A stretch of 64,000 bases of DNA, taken from positions 647,976 to 711,975 of the forward strand of contig CAUYUJ010014260.1 of assembly GCA_963575745.1 (NCBI GenBank), read 5' to 3'. Made by a program: the position numbers and the translations under genes. The notes under the pieces were generated by a model. That model was not told the DNA's origin and ran no database searches. It saw only the letters and a program-made list of their open reading frames with translations. Positions 41,875 to 51,889 of this stretch are shown one piece after another. Each line of letters begins with the position of its first letter. Within the stretch, counting starts at the first letter, position 1. Origin of the DNA: Prorocentrum cordatum (Eukaryota; Sar; Dinophyceae; Prorocentrales; Prorocentraceae).

Positions 41875-42830
41875 GACTAATCCTCCTCCTCCTCCTCCTC
41901 CTCCTCCTCCGCCGCCTCCTCCTCCTCCTTGTGCTCCTCCTCCTTCCTACCTCTTCTTTCACCTCCTCACACACTTATTCAAGATAAAGAATACGCTCCG
42001 CTCTCTCCCGAAGAGGGGAGGGGGGGCACGCCCCCGTCCGCACGCGTATTGTTTTTTTTTCTCGCACGGGAATTCAAAGGTTGGTGGTCCACATGTTTTT
42101 TACAATCTGGTCGTTCCCAATCGTTCAAGATGGTGTTGCTGCTGCAGCTTGGGCCGCATTTTAGGATCGGCGATTTTCTCCCGTCGTTCAGAAACGGCAC
42201 TCTCGCCCCTGCGCGGGCCACTTTTCTGGATCAAAATCCTTCCTGATCGATGTCGCCTCCTGCTTTCCGCGCCTCCGCCTTCCCCGGGTCCTATTGCGCC
42301 CGCTCCTTCCATTCCAGCTCCTGCTGTTGCTGATCGTCCTCGTCCTCCTCCCTCCTTCTCCTCCTCACCGCCACCTCCTCCTCCTCCTCCGCAATTCCGT
42401 TCATCCGCTTGCGCATTCAACGGTGGGGCCATTTTTGGAATTCCGGGTCCGCACGACACGCGTCAGCGCATAGAGCGCGTCCTCCACCTCCTCCACCTCC
42501 TCCTCCCCCTCCTCCTCTTCCCTATCCTGCTCGTCCTCCTCCTCCTCCTCCTCCCTGGCTTCCGCCCCCCCCCCCCGGCGGGTCCCGAGGCCCAGGGCGG
42601 GCCCCACCGGCGGGGGCGAGGCCGAGAGCCGGCGGCCGCACGCGGAGGCGCACGCGGAGGCGCGCGCGGAGGTGCACACTGCCAGGGGGCTGAGCCAGGC
42701 AGCCAGGCCATGGAGCCGCGGGGGGGCTTCCTCCTCGTCGTCCTCCTCCTCCTCCTCCTCCTCCTCCTCCTTCTGCTCCTCCTCCTCGTCCCTCCTCGTC
42801 CTCCTCCTCCTCCTCCGCCTCCTCCTGGGT
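41875..42830. repeat. Pyrimidine-rich blocks (CTC)n
   Basis: CTCCTC tracts at 41882-41945, 42325-42390, 42483-42560 and 42735-42830, separated by mixed sequence. An eight-bp tandem, GGAGGCGCACGC, lies at 42642-42672. The minus-strand poly-Glu frames ending VEDALYALTRVVRTRNSKNG are repeat-derived and are not called. Confidence 0.7.
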
Positions 42831-43703
42831 GGGGGGGGGGGGGATTGTCAGCTCGGCATCCTTTTCGCAGGTCCTCATCCTCAAAGAGCACGGTGCCACG
42901 AGGCACGCGAGAGCCAGGACTACCCGCCCAGACAACGGGGCGACGCCGGGAGGCCGCCAGGCTTCCACATGATGCGGGCAGCATCTGGCGGTTGTTTTTG
43001 CTGTCAAGACATAGTATCGCTTGAAGGGGCGAGGAGGGAAGAAACGGGGTATGCGCCCACACAAGCTGAGGGGAAAACGAGAACGAAGATGAGGCGGGCG
43101 AAAAAAAAGGACGAGAAGGAGAAGAACGAGAATAATAAAAACGATGTCGAAGAGGGTGGCATAGGAAGATAAATATAAAACAAGAGGAGCTGGAAGAAGA
43201 GGAAGAAAGGGGGAGGAGGGAGTCCCGCACACAACTGTCTTCGGGCGACGATCGACAATGCAGAACCGCGTGCATCTACAAAGCTCGCTGCCCGTTTGCA
43301 GCTCGTTTGCCTTCGCCTCAACTGCTCTGCTTCCCGTAGCCTGCTCGCCGCTTTGCGCAGAAACGGCGATACCGAATGTGCTCGCGCACACCCCATGCCG
43401 TATCCGTTCAATGAAATCTTATCCTGCCTGCGCTGACCCATCCAGCCCAAGTCGGGAAAATAGAGGCTGCCCTCCCCGCAGGTACCCCAAAAATATCCGC
43501 AGGACATCGCTATTGGGTGGCCCATGTGCCCATCAACACTTGATTATACGATTTGTTGAACATCGCATGGGCTGTCGAAAGGCCCCCCCCGAATCCACCC
43601 ACGGCCCCTCAGTGTGAGCCCCCCTCCGACTGGAACATGTATCAGGCATTGCTGTCCGATAGCGGCATCAGACATTGCTTCGGCAACAGACCTTCCCCAT
43701 CTT

Positions 43704-43739
<36 letters not shown>

Positions 43740-44057
43740 TACATTTATACATGTCTGAAGCTGTATGTCGGTGTATATTGACAGATGCGGGAGCACTAAT
43801 AGAAACAATGCGCAATCAATAATTTGGAGTAGGCTGCCGAGACTAACTACAGTAGGTCTGCTGAGTCATGCATGCTCGATCCCCCTGAGTGGGCCTCTTC
43901 CAAGTGCATACAGATGTGTATATAGGTACACATAGAAAAGGTGCGTTGCCCATCGCATGTGTTCACTCCTTCGATTCAGCTCCAACGATTGGACATACTT
44001 GCGCCCGCTTGTTGCGGGTCTTTGTCGGGCCCCCAAAGGCCCCAAGCTGGGGAGAAA
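42831..44057. other. Gene-poor stretch with (CA)n
   Basis: Purine-rich 43020-43230, ordinary sequence after that, and a (CA)n tract at 43709-43737. No exon is supported. Confidence 0.5.
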
Positions 44058-44155
44058 GGTCCAGATCCCAACTGGACGGTTCAGATCCCACATGGACGGT
44101 CCAGATCCCAGCCGGTAAGAAAACCAGAACGGTCCACATCCCAACGGTTCGTGCT
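44058..44155 (-). repeat. GGGATCTGGACCGTCC repeat, copy 1 (pair with 53165-53250)
   Basis: On the minus strand, CCGTTGGGATGTGGACCGTT, GGTTTTCTTACCGGCTGGGA and GGGATCTGGACCGTCCA tandem units. The + strand at 53165-53250 has CGGTTGGGATTTGGACCGTT, GCTTTCTCACCGCTTGGGA and TCTGAACCGTCCGACGGGGA. It is a dispersed repeat in inverted orientation relative to that copy. Confidence 0.8.
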
Positions 44156-44199
44156 AAGCTTCCAAGCGCATGAAAGGCTTGGAAAAGTGGCTACGTAGG

Positions 44200-44835
44200 C
44201 GCTTGGTTTGCGCTTCACAGGTGTATCCTTGAAGGCGACTCCTCGGTGTCGTGCAAGATTCGTGTGGGTTCATCTAAAAAGCTTCCTGAACAAATCCGTA
44301 AGAACTCTGAGGATACCGTCGGACTCTTGACGATTCTTGTTTAGTTTCCTGCAAGGTGTGTGAGGATCCCTCAGACGTCCTGAAAGACTCCCGAGACTTC
44401 TGGAGGGATTCCTTGGGATTCCTCAGGGTGCCTTAGGATTCCAGAAGATTCGTGAAGAATCCCTGTAGGTTTACCAAAGGATTTCTGAGGGTTCCCCTAA
44501 GGCTTCTTCATGGATTCCTGAAACATCCCTGAAGACTTGAACAGATTCGGGAAGATTCCCGAGGATCCCCGACTGATTCCCTGAGAGATTCCTCAAGATT
44601 CCTAAGGGGGTCCTGCGGGATTCCCCAAGGATTCCTGAAAGTCTCCTATAAGATGTGAAATTCCTGTGGGTGTTTAGCGTTATAGACGTGTCATACACGT
44701 GGCGCTTACGTTCCGTGTACGTCGGGCATGCGTTTCGCATGCGCTTCTGAAGCGGCCCGCATAAGATCCGGATACGCGCCCCGCACGATCGTATACGTTT
44801 GATACAATGCTCGTATACGTTTCGTGCACGTTCGT
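44200..44835. repeat. Degenerate GATTCCTGAGG and CGTATACGTTT minisatellites
   Basis: From 44250 to 44660 imperfect 15-18-bp units of GATTCCTGAGGATTCCC type. From 44690 to 44835 units around CGTGTACGT, CGTATACGTTTGATACA and CGTATACGTTTCGTGCAC. Confidence 0.65.
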
Positions 44836-44855
44836 ATACACTGCCTTCTTGAAAT

Positions 44856-45052
44856 GCCTTGAGCCTGTTTACGGCTACCCTGTCCTCCTGGAGTACTTCG
44901 AACAGCACTATGAAAGCCGAGTGAGTTCCCTAACAGAAACAAATAAGTTTCGGTCCATTGCGAAGACGATGGTGCAAAAAGAAGTTCCCCAATTGGGCTT
45001 GACTCAAAGGATTTTACTTGGTTCTCGGGACCCTACTTTGCCCGTTCCCTAG
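44856..45052 (+). CDS. Candidate exon, plus strand, unknown
   Basis: A + frame reads EPVYGYPVLLEYFEQHYESR, VSSLTETNKFRSIAKTMVQK and EVPQLGLTQRILLGSRDPTL, with TAG near 45050. Aromatic and charged residues are evenly used, unlike the repeat frames nearby. It follows a possible acceptor CCTTGAG (44856). A consensus donor CGAGTGAGT occurs inside (44917), so the exon may end after HYESR instead of running on. This is the only good coding signal on the + strand. Not recognised. Confidence 0.4.
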
Positions 45053-45345
45053 ACATTCCCTGGGTTCTCTGGGTTCCACGGGTTCCCCCGGTGTCTTCCC
45101 CGGGTTTCCCGGGTTCCCTTGGTGTCCCCAAATGTCCCGGCCCGGGTGTCCCCGGGTGTCCCCGGCGGCCGGGTTCCCCGGTTTCCTCGGGTTCCTCAAT
45201 TTCCCCAGTTTCCCCAGGTTCTCCTGGGTTCCCTGGGTTCCTTGGTTTCCCCTGGTGTCCCAAGTGCCTCATGGCAAGCAATGCCAAGCAACGCCAGGCA
45301 ATCTCATGCCAAGCAATGCCAATCAGTGCCACACAATGTCAAGCA
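45053..45345. repeat. GGGTTCCC minisatellite and AAGCAATGCC units
   Basis: CTGGGTTCCCCGGGT-type units of 10-14 bp at 45055-45265, then six or seven AAGCAATGCC units at 45276-45345. Confidence 0.85.
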
Positions 45346-46235
45346 CTGGGCCGATATCATAAGAAGCTTTCCGCTAGTTGTTTAGAGGTCGGAGCTTCTT
45401 GTCCTACTTGAGGACTAGTTGTGGCTGGGCTGAAGTTTATCCTGTTCTGGTGTAGCTGGCGCAAGTTGTGTAATAATTATGTAAGTGATGTAAGTGAATG
45501 TTTGGTGTTGTAACTACACTTGTGCTATGTATAAGTATGTGTCTTCGTTTTGGGCAGCGGGCTAAGTTACTTATGAAGTAACAATAAGTAATTAGCTGTT
45601 GTTAATAACAAGGAAATTAGCCCTACTTACTCGCACGTCTGCAGAATTAGCCTATGCTCCACTCAGCCCCCTCCGCGACTCGCGCGTCTGGAATCGGTTC
45701 CCCGACCTAATTGTTGACGCTTCGCGACTCCCCACCAGTCACTCGCCTTCTTGCGATCCGCTGCTGTTGGACCTTCTGGCCTCGGCAACCCTGGTACTCC
45801 GCAGCCTGCTGATGCTCACGCCCCCACTGGGCGCACAATTCGGCTGTTGTTGGCAGTCGCTTCTCTTGGCTTCGGCCACCCTGGTACTTCCGCAGTCCCA
45901 TGGGTGCCTACGCTCCTGCACCTAATTTCCTCGCAGCTCGCAGACCCTGGCCGCCGTCCACACTGGCAGCCAGCCCCCTATTGCAGCGCGTTGCATGCTT
46001 GCACCCTGGCAGTGCAGCTCTTCAGCAGTTGCTGTCAGCCTCTTCCCACTCGCCGGCCTGGCCGCTGAGGTGCCGCGTGAGGCTTCGGCCCACCGCTTTA
46101 GGTTAAGTCGTCTCTGCGCGCCCCGCTCTGACTGGACTCGCCGCTGGCGCGCTCGCCTGCGGCCGCTGACTAAAAAAGTATCTCCACCAGCCCATCCAGA
46201 AACGATGTCCAGAGGAGTTGAGGTCGTCAGGGAAG
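45346..46235. other. AT-rich spacer and unclassified sequence at the left arm
   Basis: 45400-45610 is AT-rich with several GTAAGTGATGTAAGTGAATG-like and TAAGTTACTTATGAAGTAAC segments. 45700-46080 holds a short duplication (TTGGCCTCGGCAACCCTGGT at 45776 against TTGGCTTCGGCCACCCTGGT at 45867) in an open region of Pro/Ala-rich composition. It is too ambiguous to call a gene. Confidence 0.4.
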
Positions 46236-46712
46236 CGGGGGAGCATGCAGAATAACAAGGTGCGGGGGAAGCTGTCATATACCCCGAGGGGAAGGATGGA
46301 GGAGGAATCGTCGTCGTCGGAAGGGCGAGGACGAGGAGGGCGAGCAAGGAGAAGGAGGAGAAGGGGGATAATGAGATAAAGGAGGAGAAGGAGGGGAAAG
46401 AGGAGAAGGAGGAGGAGGGGGAAGAGGAGGAGGAGGAGAAGGACGAGGACCAGCAGAATAGCCAGAAGCATCTTGAATACCTCTCGGATGTCTCTTGGAA
46501 GCCTTTTGGAGGCCTCTTCGGGCGTATTGGGGTCTCTTGGCGGTCAAGGGGGGGCTCTTGGGCGTCTTTGGTGCTTCGGCGGGGCCTCGACCCCCCCCCG
46601 AGGTCCGCCCCGTGCCGTCGACGAGGACGAGGACGAGGACGACGAGGACGGGAGAGGCCCGAGGGAGGCCACGACGGGGGCCCCGAACCCCCCCGAGGTC
46701 CGCCGCGTGCCG

Positions 46713-46744
<32 letters not shown>

Positions 46745-46827
46745 GACGACGATGACGAGGACGGGGGAGGCCATTGGGGGGCCCCGAAGGGGGGCCCGAC
46801 CCCCCCCCCGAGGTCCGCCGCGTGCCG

Positions 46828-46867
<40 letters not shown>

Positions 46868-47070
46868 GGACGTGGGGGCCCCGAGGGGGACCCCGACCCC
46901 CCCGAAGTCCGCGCCGTGCAGTCGACGAGGACAAGGACGAGGACGAGGGCCCCCGACCCCTCCCCGCGAGGTCCGCCACGTGCCGTCGACGAGGACGAGG
47001 ACGAGGACGACGAGGACGGGGGGCCCCCGAGGGGGGCCCCGACAACCCCCGAGGTCCGCCCCGTGCCGCT

Positions 47071-47102
<32 letters not shown>

Positions 47103-47350
47103 GCACCGACCCCCCCAGAGGTCCGCCGCGTGCCCTCGACGACGACGAGGACGAGGACGAGGACAACGAGGACGGGGGAGGCCCGAGGGGGGCCCCGAGG
47201 GGTGCTCCGAGCCCCCCCCCCTCCCCCCGAGGTCCGCCCCGTGCCGCCGACGACGACGAGGACGAGGACGAGGATGACGAGGACGGGGGGGGGGGGGCGA
47301 GGGGGGCCCCGAGGGGGGCCCCGAGAGGGGGCCCCGAGTGGGGGCCCGAG
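46236..47350 (+). repeat. Large inverted repeat, left arm
   Basis: Begins GCATGCAGAATAACAAGGTG and GGAAGCTGTCATATACCCCG (46260-), then a (GGA)n-rich part, AGCATCTTGAATACCTCTCG (46468-), TTTTGGAGGCCTCTTCGGGC and repeated modules of GAGGTCCGCCCCGTGCCGTC followed by (GACGAG)n. The right arm at 51890-52960 carries the same blocks reverse-complemented in mirror order. The triplet repeats give long Asp/Glu/Arg frames on one strand and Ser/Leu/Val on the other, none coding. Confidence 0.85.
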
Positions 47351-47425
47351 GGGTCGGGGCGGAAGGGTGGAAAGGGGGAAACGCTCCAAACCACATACGC
47401 CCAGAGGGCTTGTGGGACTTACCAC
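47345..47425 (-). repeat. CTGGGCGTATGTGGTTTGGAG block (pair with 49640-49690)
   Basis: On the minus strand CCCTCTGGGCGTATGTGGTT precedes TGGAGCGTTTCCCCCTTTCC. The + strand at 49650 has CCCTTTGGGCGTGAGTGGTT then TAGAGAGCCC. It is a small inverted pair nested in the large inverted repeat. The adjacent TGGGACTTACCA also recurs (reverse-complemented near 51890). Confidence 0.65.
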
Positions 47426-47486
47426 ATATGGACTTACCACACATACGTACTACGAGTACCGCGAATGAACCACAATGTCTTATTCA

Positions 47487-47764
47487 TGTTATGACATTGT
47501 TACCTTGATGGTGTATTCTGTTATCTGGTGATTTCAACTCCCAAGAAACCAAACATATATCAACACGAAGCCATGATACATTTAAATAAAGCATGTTGCA
47601 TATAAGCATAACGTGTTTCTTGTGGTGCTATAGTTAAATGTACCATGATACGTTTACATATAGCACGGTATCATGCTGCTATGTTTTGTTATATTGGGAT
47701 TCGAACTCACAAGAGAACACACGATGACATCCGGATAACAACACTATAGCAAACAAAAAAAACA
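47487..47764 (+). mobile_element. AT-rich LTR-like block
   Basis: A sharply AT-rich 278-bp block starts TGTTATGACATTGTTACC and ends CAAACAAAAAAAACA, so TGTT...AACA, the usual TG...CA form of LTR ends. It contains AATAAA (near 47585). Immediately downstream stands TGGTGCTATCAGAGC (47765-47779), close to the plant-type initiator tRNA primer-binding site TGGTATCAGAGC but with three extra bases. Against this, TGGTGCTATAG also occurs inside the block (47625), only one LTR-like copy is seen, and no coding region follows. A B-box-like GGGATTCGAAC (47696) would alternatively suggest a tRNA-derived element. Confidence 0.4.
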
Positions 47765-48574
47765 TGGTGCTATCAGAGCGATGGGGGCTGAACCGACCGG
47801 TCATTCACTGTCCCTGGGTGCGTGGCTGAGGTGGAATTCCGCGATGCTGATTCTTGTTGTTGTCGTTGTTGAATTCTCACTTCTGAAGAATAGTTATTGT
47901 TGATCCCCCCCACCGGTGCATACGGTTTCTTCTAAATCAAAGTGTGCCCCTCGACGTTCGCACCCTGTTTTTTGATAGGGAAAATCTTGATGCTCAAACT
48001 CGGCCCCTGGCCCCCGGGTTACACCAACAACGGCTCCCGCCTGAGACCTCCTTACAATTTAGCCGAAACCCCCGCTCCCGCCCGAGACTTCCTCGCATGT
48101 TATTCAGGAAGCGCGCTCTCGCTTGGGACTTCCTTACAATGTATTCAGGAATCGCTCTCCCGGCGCTCTGGAGTCGCGCTCTCGCTGGACACTTGCTTGC
48201 AACTTACTGAAGAATGGCTTTGCGTTGGAATTTCATGCAATTTGCCCAAACGCCGCGCTCCCGACACCCAGGCACCCAGGAGTCGCGCCCGTTGTGGCCT
48301 CATGTGCATGCCCTTCGTGGCCCCGCTGTCGCCACTCGTGTCCCCCCCCCATCACTGCCCAGTGGCCCTATAATTGCTTTCGGTGGCCCCGCATTATCTG
48401 CACTTCGTGGCCCCCGCTCGTTCGCGCTTTTCGTGGCCCCATACGCATTCCCTTCGTGTCCCCGCTGTCGCCCTTCGTGGCCTACTTCGTGCCCTTCGTG
48501 GCCTTGCTGTCGTTCTCTCTCGCTCTCGCTTTCGCTCGTCGTCGCCGTCGTCGTCGTCGTCGCCGTCGTCTTCG

Positions 48575-48626
<52 letters not shown>

Positions 48627-48720
48627 GGTCGGTCCCCTGTCCGTCCCTCTTGGGGTCGGGTCGACGGTCCGCGGCCGCACCGCCGAGACGGTCCGCGGCC
48701 GCCCCGCCGCTTGCCGGGGC
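47765..48720 (+). repeat. Dispersed element R1, copy B
   Basis: After CATTCACTGTCCCTGGGTGC (47801-, shared with 14970-14990 reverse-complemented) come (TTG)n triplets, GAATAGTTATTGTTGATCCC (47887-), a block AAAATCTTGATGCTCAAACT, modules CTCCCGCCTGAGACCTCCTT and CTCCCGCCCGAGACTTCCTC, the GGCCACGAAGGGCA array in reverse (48290-48500) and (GTC)n (48530-48640). Copy A at 1-1000 mirrors all of these. Divergence is by point changes and small indels, indicating age. Confidence 0.75.
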
Positions 48721-48844
48721 CCAGCCTGCAGGGAAGAAAGGCATACCCCCCAAAAAGGGCTCGGTCGAAAACGAAAAGGGCGGGTATCGAGGGTTTGGAA
48801 AACACGCGTTATTGGACATTCGAGCATATGAGGGCGAACAGTCT

Positions 48845-49230
48845 TAGAATTCTTGTTGTTGTTGTTGCTGTTGTTTGTGAATGTCGTCGTCCCACCGGCG
48901 ACCCGCCCCCCGACCCACCCGCGATCCACCCCGCAACCCACCCGTGACCCACCCGCGCCCCACCCCGAGACCCACCCGCGACCCACCCCGCGACTCACCC
49001 GCGACCCACCCGCGACCCACCCGCGACCCACCCCGCGACCCGCCCCGCGACCCGCCCGCGACCCACCCCGAGACCCCCCCGGCGACCCACCCGCGACCCA
49101 CCGGCGACCCACCCGCGACCCACCCGCGACCCACCCCGCGACCCACCCGCGACCCACCCGCGATTTACCCGCGACCGACCGCGACCCACCCCGCGACCCA
49201 CCCGCGACCCACCCCGCGACCCACCCAAAA
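48845..49230 (-). repeat. (TTG)n and CGCGACCCACC minisatellite
   Basis: TTGTTGTTGTTGCTGTTG at 48853-48872, ATGTCGTCGTCCCACC (48880-), then CGACCCACCCGCGACCCACC units to 49230. This is the reverse complement of 12376-12929, including the GGTGGGACGACGACA junction, so it is a second copy of that composite element. Confidence 0.9.
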
Positions 49231-49640
49231 TTTTCGGCGCCTGCGGCGGGTTTCTTTTGCATTCGTTGCAGGTGGAAAATCTGCGACGCGCCCGCGAACC
49301 ACCGGCGACCCACCGCGACCCACCCGCGACACACCCGCGACCCACCCCGCGACCCACCCAAAATTTTCGGCGCCTGCGGCGGGTTTCTCTTGCAGTCGTT
49401 GCAGGTGGAAATTTTGCGACATACCCGCGACCCAAAGCGCGCCCGCGACCCACCGGCGACCCACCGCGACCCACCCGCGACACACCCGCGACCCACCCCG
49501 CGACCCACGCAAATTTTTTGGCGCCTGCGGCGGACTTCTTGTACGTTCTTTCCGGTGGAGAACCTGCGACCCACCCGCGACCCGAACCGCGTTCAGTGTA
49601 CAAATCAAATTGTCGGCGCCTGCCGCGGGCTGTTCTTGAA
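49230..49640 (+). repeat. CGGCGCCTGCGGCGGG module array (first block)
   Basis: Four modules start AAAATTTTCGGCGCCTGCGG near 49227 and 49364, AAATTTTTTGGCGCCTGCGG near 49510 and AAATTGTCGGCGCCTGCCGC near 49606. Each continues as GTTTCTTTTGCATTCGTTGC and AGGTGGAAAATCTGCGACCC, then CGCGACCCACC units. Higher-order period is about 140 bp. + frames such as APAAGFFCIRCRW recur with the period but are broken. Confidence 0.85.
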
Positions 49641-50035
49641 TCCCACCAGCCCTTTGGGCGTGAGTGGTTTAGAGAGCCCGCTCTGTCCTCAACCCCCCTT
49701 CTTCCCCTTCGGGGAGGGGTTTACCCCTCCCCCTACCCCCTCCCCCTGGGCCTGGAGAGGGACCCCCGCGGGTCGTCAGGGGGGTCAATTTCGACTCCTG
49801 GGAGGGCCAAAAAACGACGACCCTCACGAGGATTCTGGCCCCGACGGGGGGAGGGAGATAGGCCCCTCTCCTCTTCTTCGAAGCCAAAAACATTGATTTT
49901 ACTAGGGTGTTGGCCCCATTTTGGCCTTTTGAGGGGGCAGCGCTCATCTTCTTTCATAGCAAAATCATTGAATTTACGAAGGTTTTGGGCTCATTTTGTC
50001 CTTCTCAGGGGGCGGCTCTCATTTGCGCTTCAAAG
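49641..50035 (+). repeat. C-rich spacer and ~75-bp tandem duplication
   Basis: 49680-49880 is mixed C-rich sequence with no gene. Two diverged 75-bp units lie at 49890-50035: AAACATTGATTTTACTAGGG with TTTTGGCCTTTTGAGGGGGC, then AAATCATTGAATTTACGAAG with TTTTGTCCTTCTCAGGGGGC. Confidence 0.7.
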
Positions 50036-50280
50036 GAGGTCGCAAGAGGCCCCAAGATGGGCCCAAAAAGCCCCCAGGAAGCTCCCAAGAGGCCTCCAAG
50101 AGGCCCCCCAGAGGCCCCCAAGCGGCCCCAAGAGGCCCCCAAGAGGCCCCCAAGCGGCCCGCAAGAGGCCCCAAGAGGCCCCAAGAGGCCCCCAAGAGGC
50201 CCCCAAGAGGCCCCCAAGAGGCCCCCAAGAGGCCCCAAGAGGCTCCAAGAGGCCCCCAAGAGGCCCCACGAGGAGCCCGA
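50036..50280 (+). repeat. CCCAAGAGGCCC 11-12-bp minisatellite
   Basis: About twenty near-perfect CCCCCAAGAGGC units, the simplest form of the CCAAGAGG satellite. Its reverse complement forms 52010-52110 in the right arm of the inverted repeat. Confidence 0.9.
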
Positions 50281-50668
50281 ACGACTCACACCAGGACGAG
50301 GGGCCCGAACGACTCACACCACGAAGAGCCCGAACGACTCACACCACAAGGAGGGGCCCGAACGACTCACACCAGGACGAGGCGCCCGAACGACTCACAC
50401 CACGAGGAGCCCGAACGACTCACACCACGACGCGGGCCCCGAACGACTCACACCACGAGGAGCCCGAACGAGTCACACCAGGAGGAGGGGCCCGAACGAC
50501 TCACACCAGGATGAGGGGCCCGAACAACTCACACCACGAGAAGCCCGAACGACTCACACCAGGACGAAGAGCCCGAACGACTCACACCACGAAGAGCCCG
50601 AACGACTCACACCAGGAAGAAGGGCCCGAACGACTCACACCAGGACGAGAAACCCCAAACGACTCAAA
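50277..50668 (+). repeat. CCCGAACGACTCACACCA minisatellite, 15 units
   Basis: Fifteen units of 24-27 bp: CCCGAACGACTCACACCA followed by variable CGAGGAG, GGACGAGGGG or CGAAGAG. Four reverse-complement units lie at 51903-52010. The unit length varies by one to three bases so no single reading frame is preserved, which argues against a repeat protein. Confidence 0.95.
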
Positions 50669-50880
50669 TCACGAGGAGCGCTTTCTCTCCCTCCTCCTCC
50701 GCCTCGTCCTTCTCCCGCTCCCCCCACAAGGAGGATGTACAAGGAGGCGGGAGGAAGGAGGAACAGGGGAGATATGCGGGCCCAAGTGGACACACGCCTG
50801 AAAAAAAACACGACTGCCGGCATGCTTCGCAAGAGTTGCTGCTGTGAGATGGGCTGGCGGGGATACGCGAAGCGTAAAGA
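50669..50880. other. Unclassified spacer
   Basis: Short CTCCTC and GGAGG stretches around CACAAGGAGGATGTACAAGG. No gene. Confidence 0.5.
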
Positions 50881-51270
50881 ATTCCTTCCAGGTGGAGGTG
50901 GAGAGCCCACGACCCACCCGCGACCCAAACTACGTTCACTGAACAAACCAAAACTTCGGCGCCTGCGGCGGGTTTCTTTTGGATTCGTTCCAGGTGGAGA
51001 ACCTGCGACCCAAACCGCGTTCAGTGTACAAGTCAAACTGTTCGGCGCCCGCGGCGGGCTGTTTTTGAATTCCTTCCAAGTGGAGGTGGAGGTGGGGATT
51101 CCGCGACCCAACCGCGACCCAAACTACGTTCACTGAACAAGCCAAAAATTCGGCGCCTGCGGCGAACTGTTTTAGCATTCGTTCCGGGTGGCCCACCAGC
51201 GATCCCCCCCGCGCTGAACTTGTCAGAGCACGCAAATCGGCGCCTGCGGCGGGCTTGCTCGCATTGGTTT
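50881..51270 (+). repeat. CGGCGCCTGCGGCGGG module array (second block)
   Basis: Modules start CTTCGGCGCCTGCGGCGGGT (50955), TTCGGCGCCCGCGGCGGGCT (51041), ATTCGGCGCCTGCGGCGAAC (51149) and ATCGGCGCCTGCGGCGGGCT (51237), with CATTCGTTCCAGGTGGAG-type linkers and CGCGACCCAAACTACGTTCA. Same family as 49230-49640, in the same orientation. Confidence 0.85.
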
Positions 51271-51272
51271 GG

Positions 51273-51274
<2 letters not shown>

Positions 51275-51320
<46 letters not shown>

Positions 51321-51780
51321 TACGAGGACGAAGAGGAGGCCGACGACGAGGGCGAGGAGGAAAAGGAGGGGGGGACGACGGAGGGGGACGACGAGAAAGG
51401 AGGGAGGAGGAGGGGGAGGAGGAGGAGGACGATGACGACGACGACGATAGAAAGGAGGGGGGGAAAGGATCGGGATGGGGGAGGAGGAGGAGGAGGAGGG
51501 AGGAGGAGGAGGAGGAGGAGGGAGGAGGAGGAGGAGCAGGAGGAGGAGCAGGAGGAGGAGGAGGGGGAGGAGGAGGAGCAGGAGGAGGAAAAGGAAGAAG
51601 AGGAGGAGGTGGAGGAGGTGGAGGAGAAGGTGGAGGAGGAGGCGGACGACGACGACGACGAAAACGATGAGGACGAGGACGCGGACGCGGACGAGGAGGA
51701 GGAGGAGGAGGAGGAGCAGGAGGAGGAGGATGAGGAGCAGGAGGAGGAGGAAGGCGCCATCGACAAGGAAGGCGAAGGCC
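51275..51780. repeat. (GAC)n then (GGA)n low-complexity tract
   Basis: GACGAC triplets at 51275-51320, then GAGGAGGA-rich sequence to about 51760. The Asp/Glu + frame (51255-51890) is produced by the triplets. Confidence 0.9.
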
Positions 51781-51889
51781 ACGAGGTCCGCCGGCTCGAC
51801 GCCCGCGTCGCCCGCGCCCGCCCCGTTGCTCTCATCCGCAATTGCGGGGTGCTGCGTACCTGCGGCACTTGCAGTACTTATGCATGGTA

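Noticed and set aside
45922-47444. Open frames of 389-490 codons on the minus strand with long Ser, Leu and Val runs.
   Set aside because: They are translations of (GACGAG)n and related repeats in the inverted-repeat arm and are open in all frames.
47690-47712. GGGATTCGAACTCAC as the T-arm of a tRNA gene on the minus strand.
   Set aside because: The flanking bases do not form a T stem and no anticodon or acceptor stem can be folded. At most a tRNA-derived B box.
49905-49935. GGCCCCATTTTGGCCTTTTGAGG looked like the dinoflagellate spliced leader (CCATTTTGGCTCAAG core).
   Set aside because: The match is limited to about ten bases and is explained by the local 75-bp duplication, whose second unit reads GGGCTCATTTTGTCC.
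50277-50668. Possible repeat protein encoded by the CCCGAACGACTCACACC array.
   Set aside because: Unit length varies between 24 and 27 bp, so the frame is not conserved between units.
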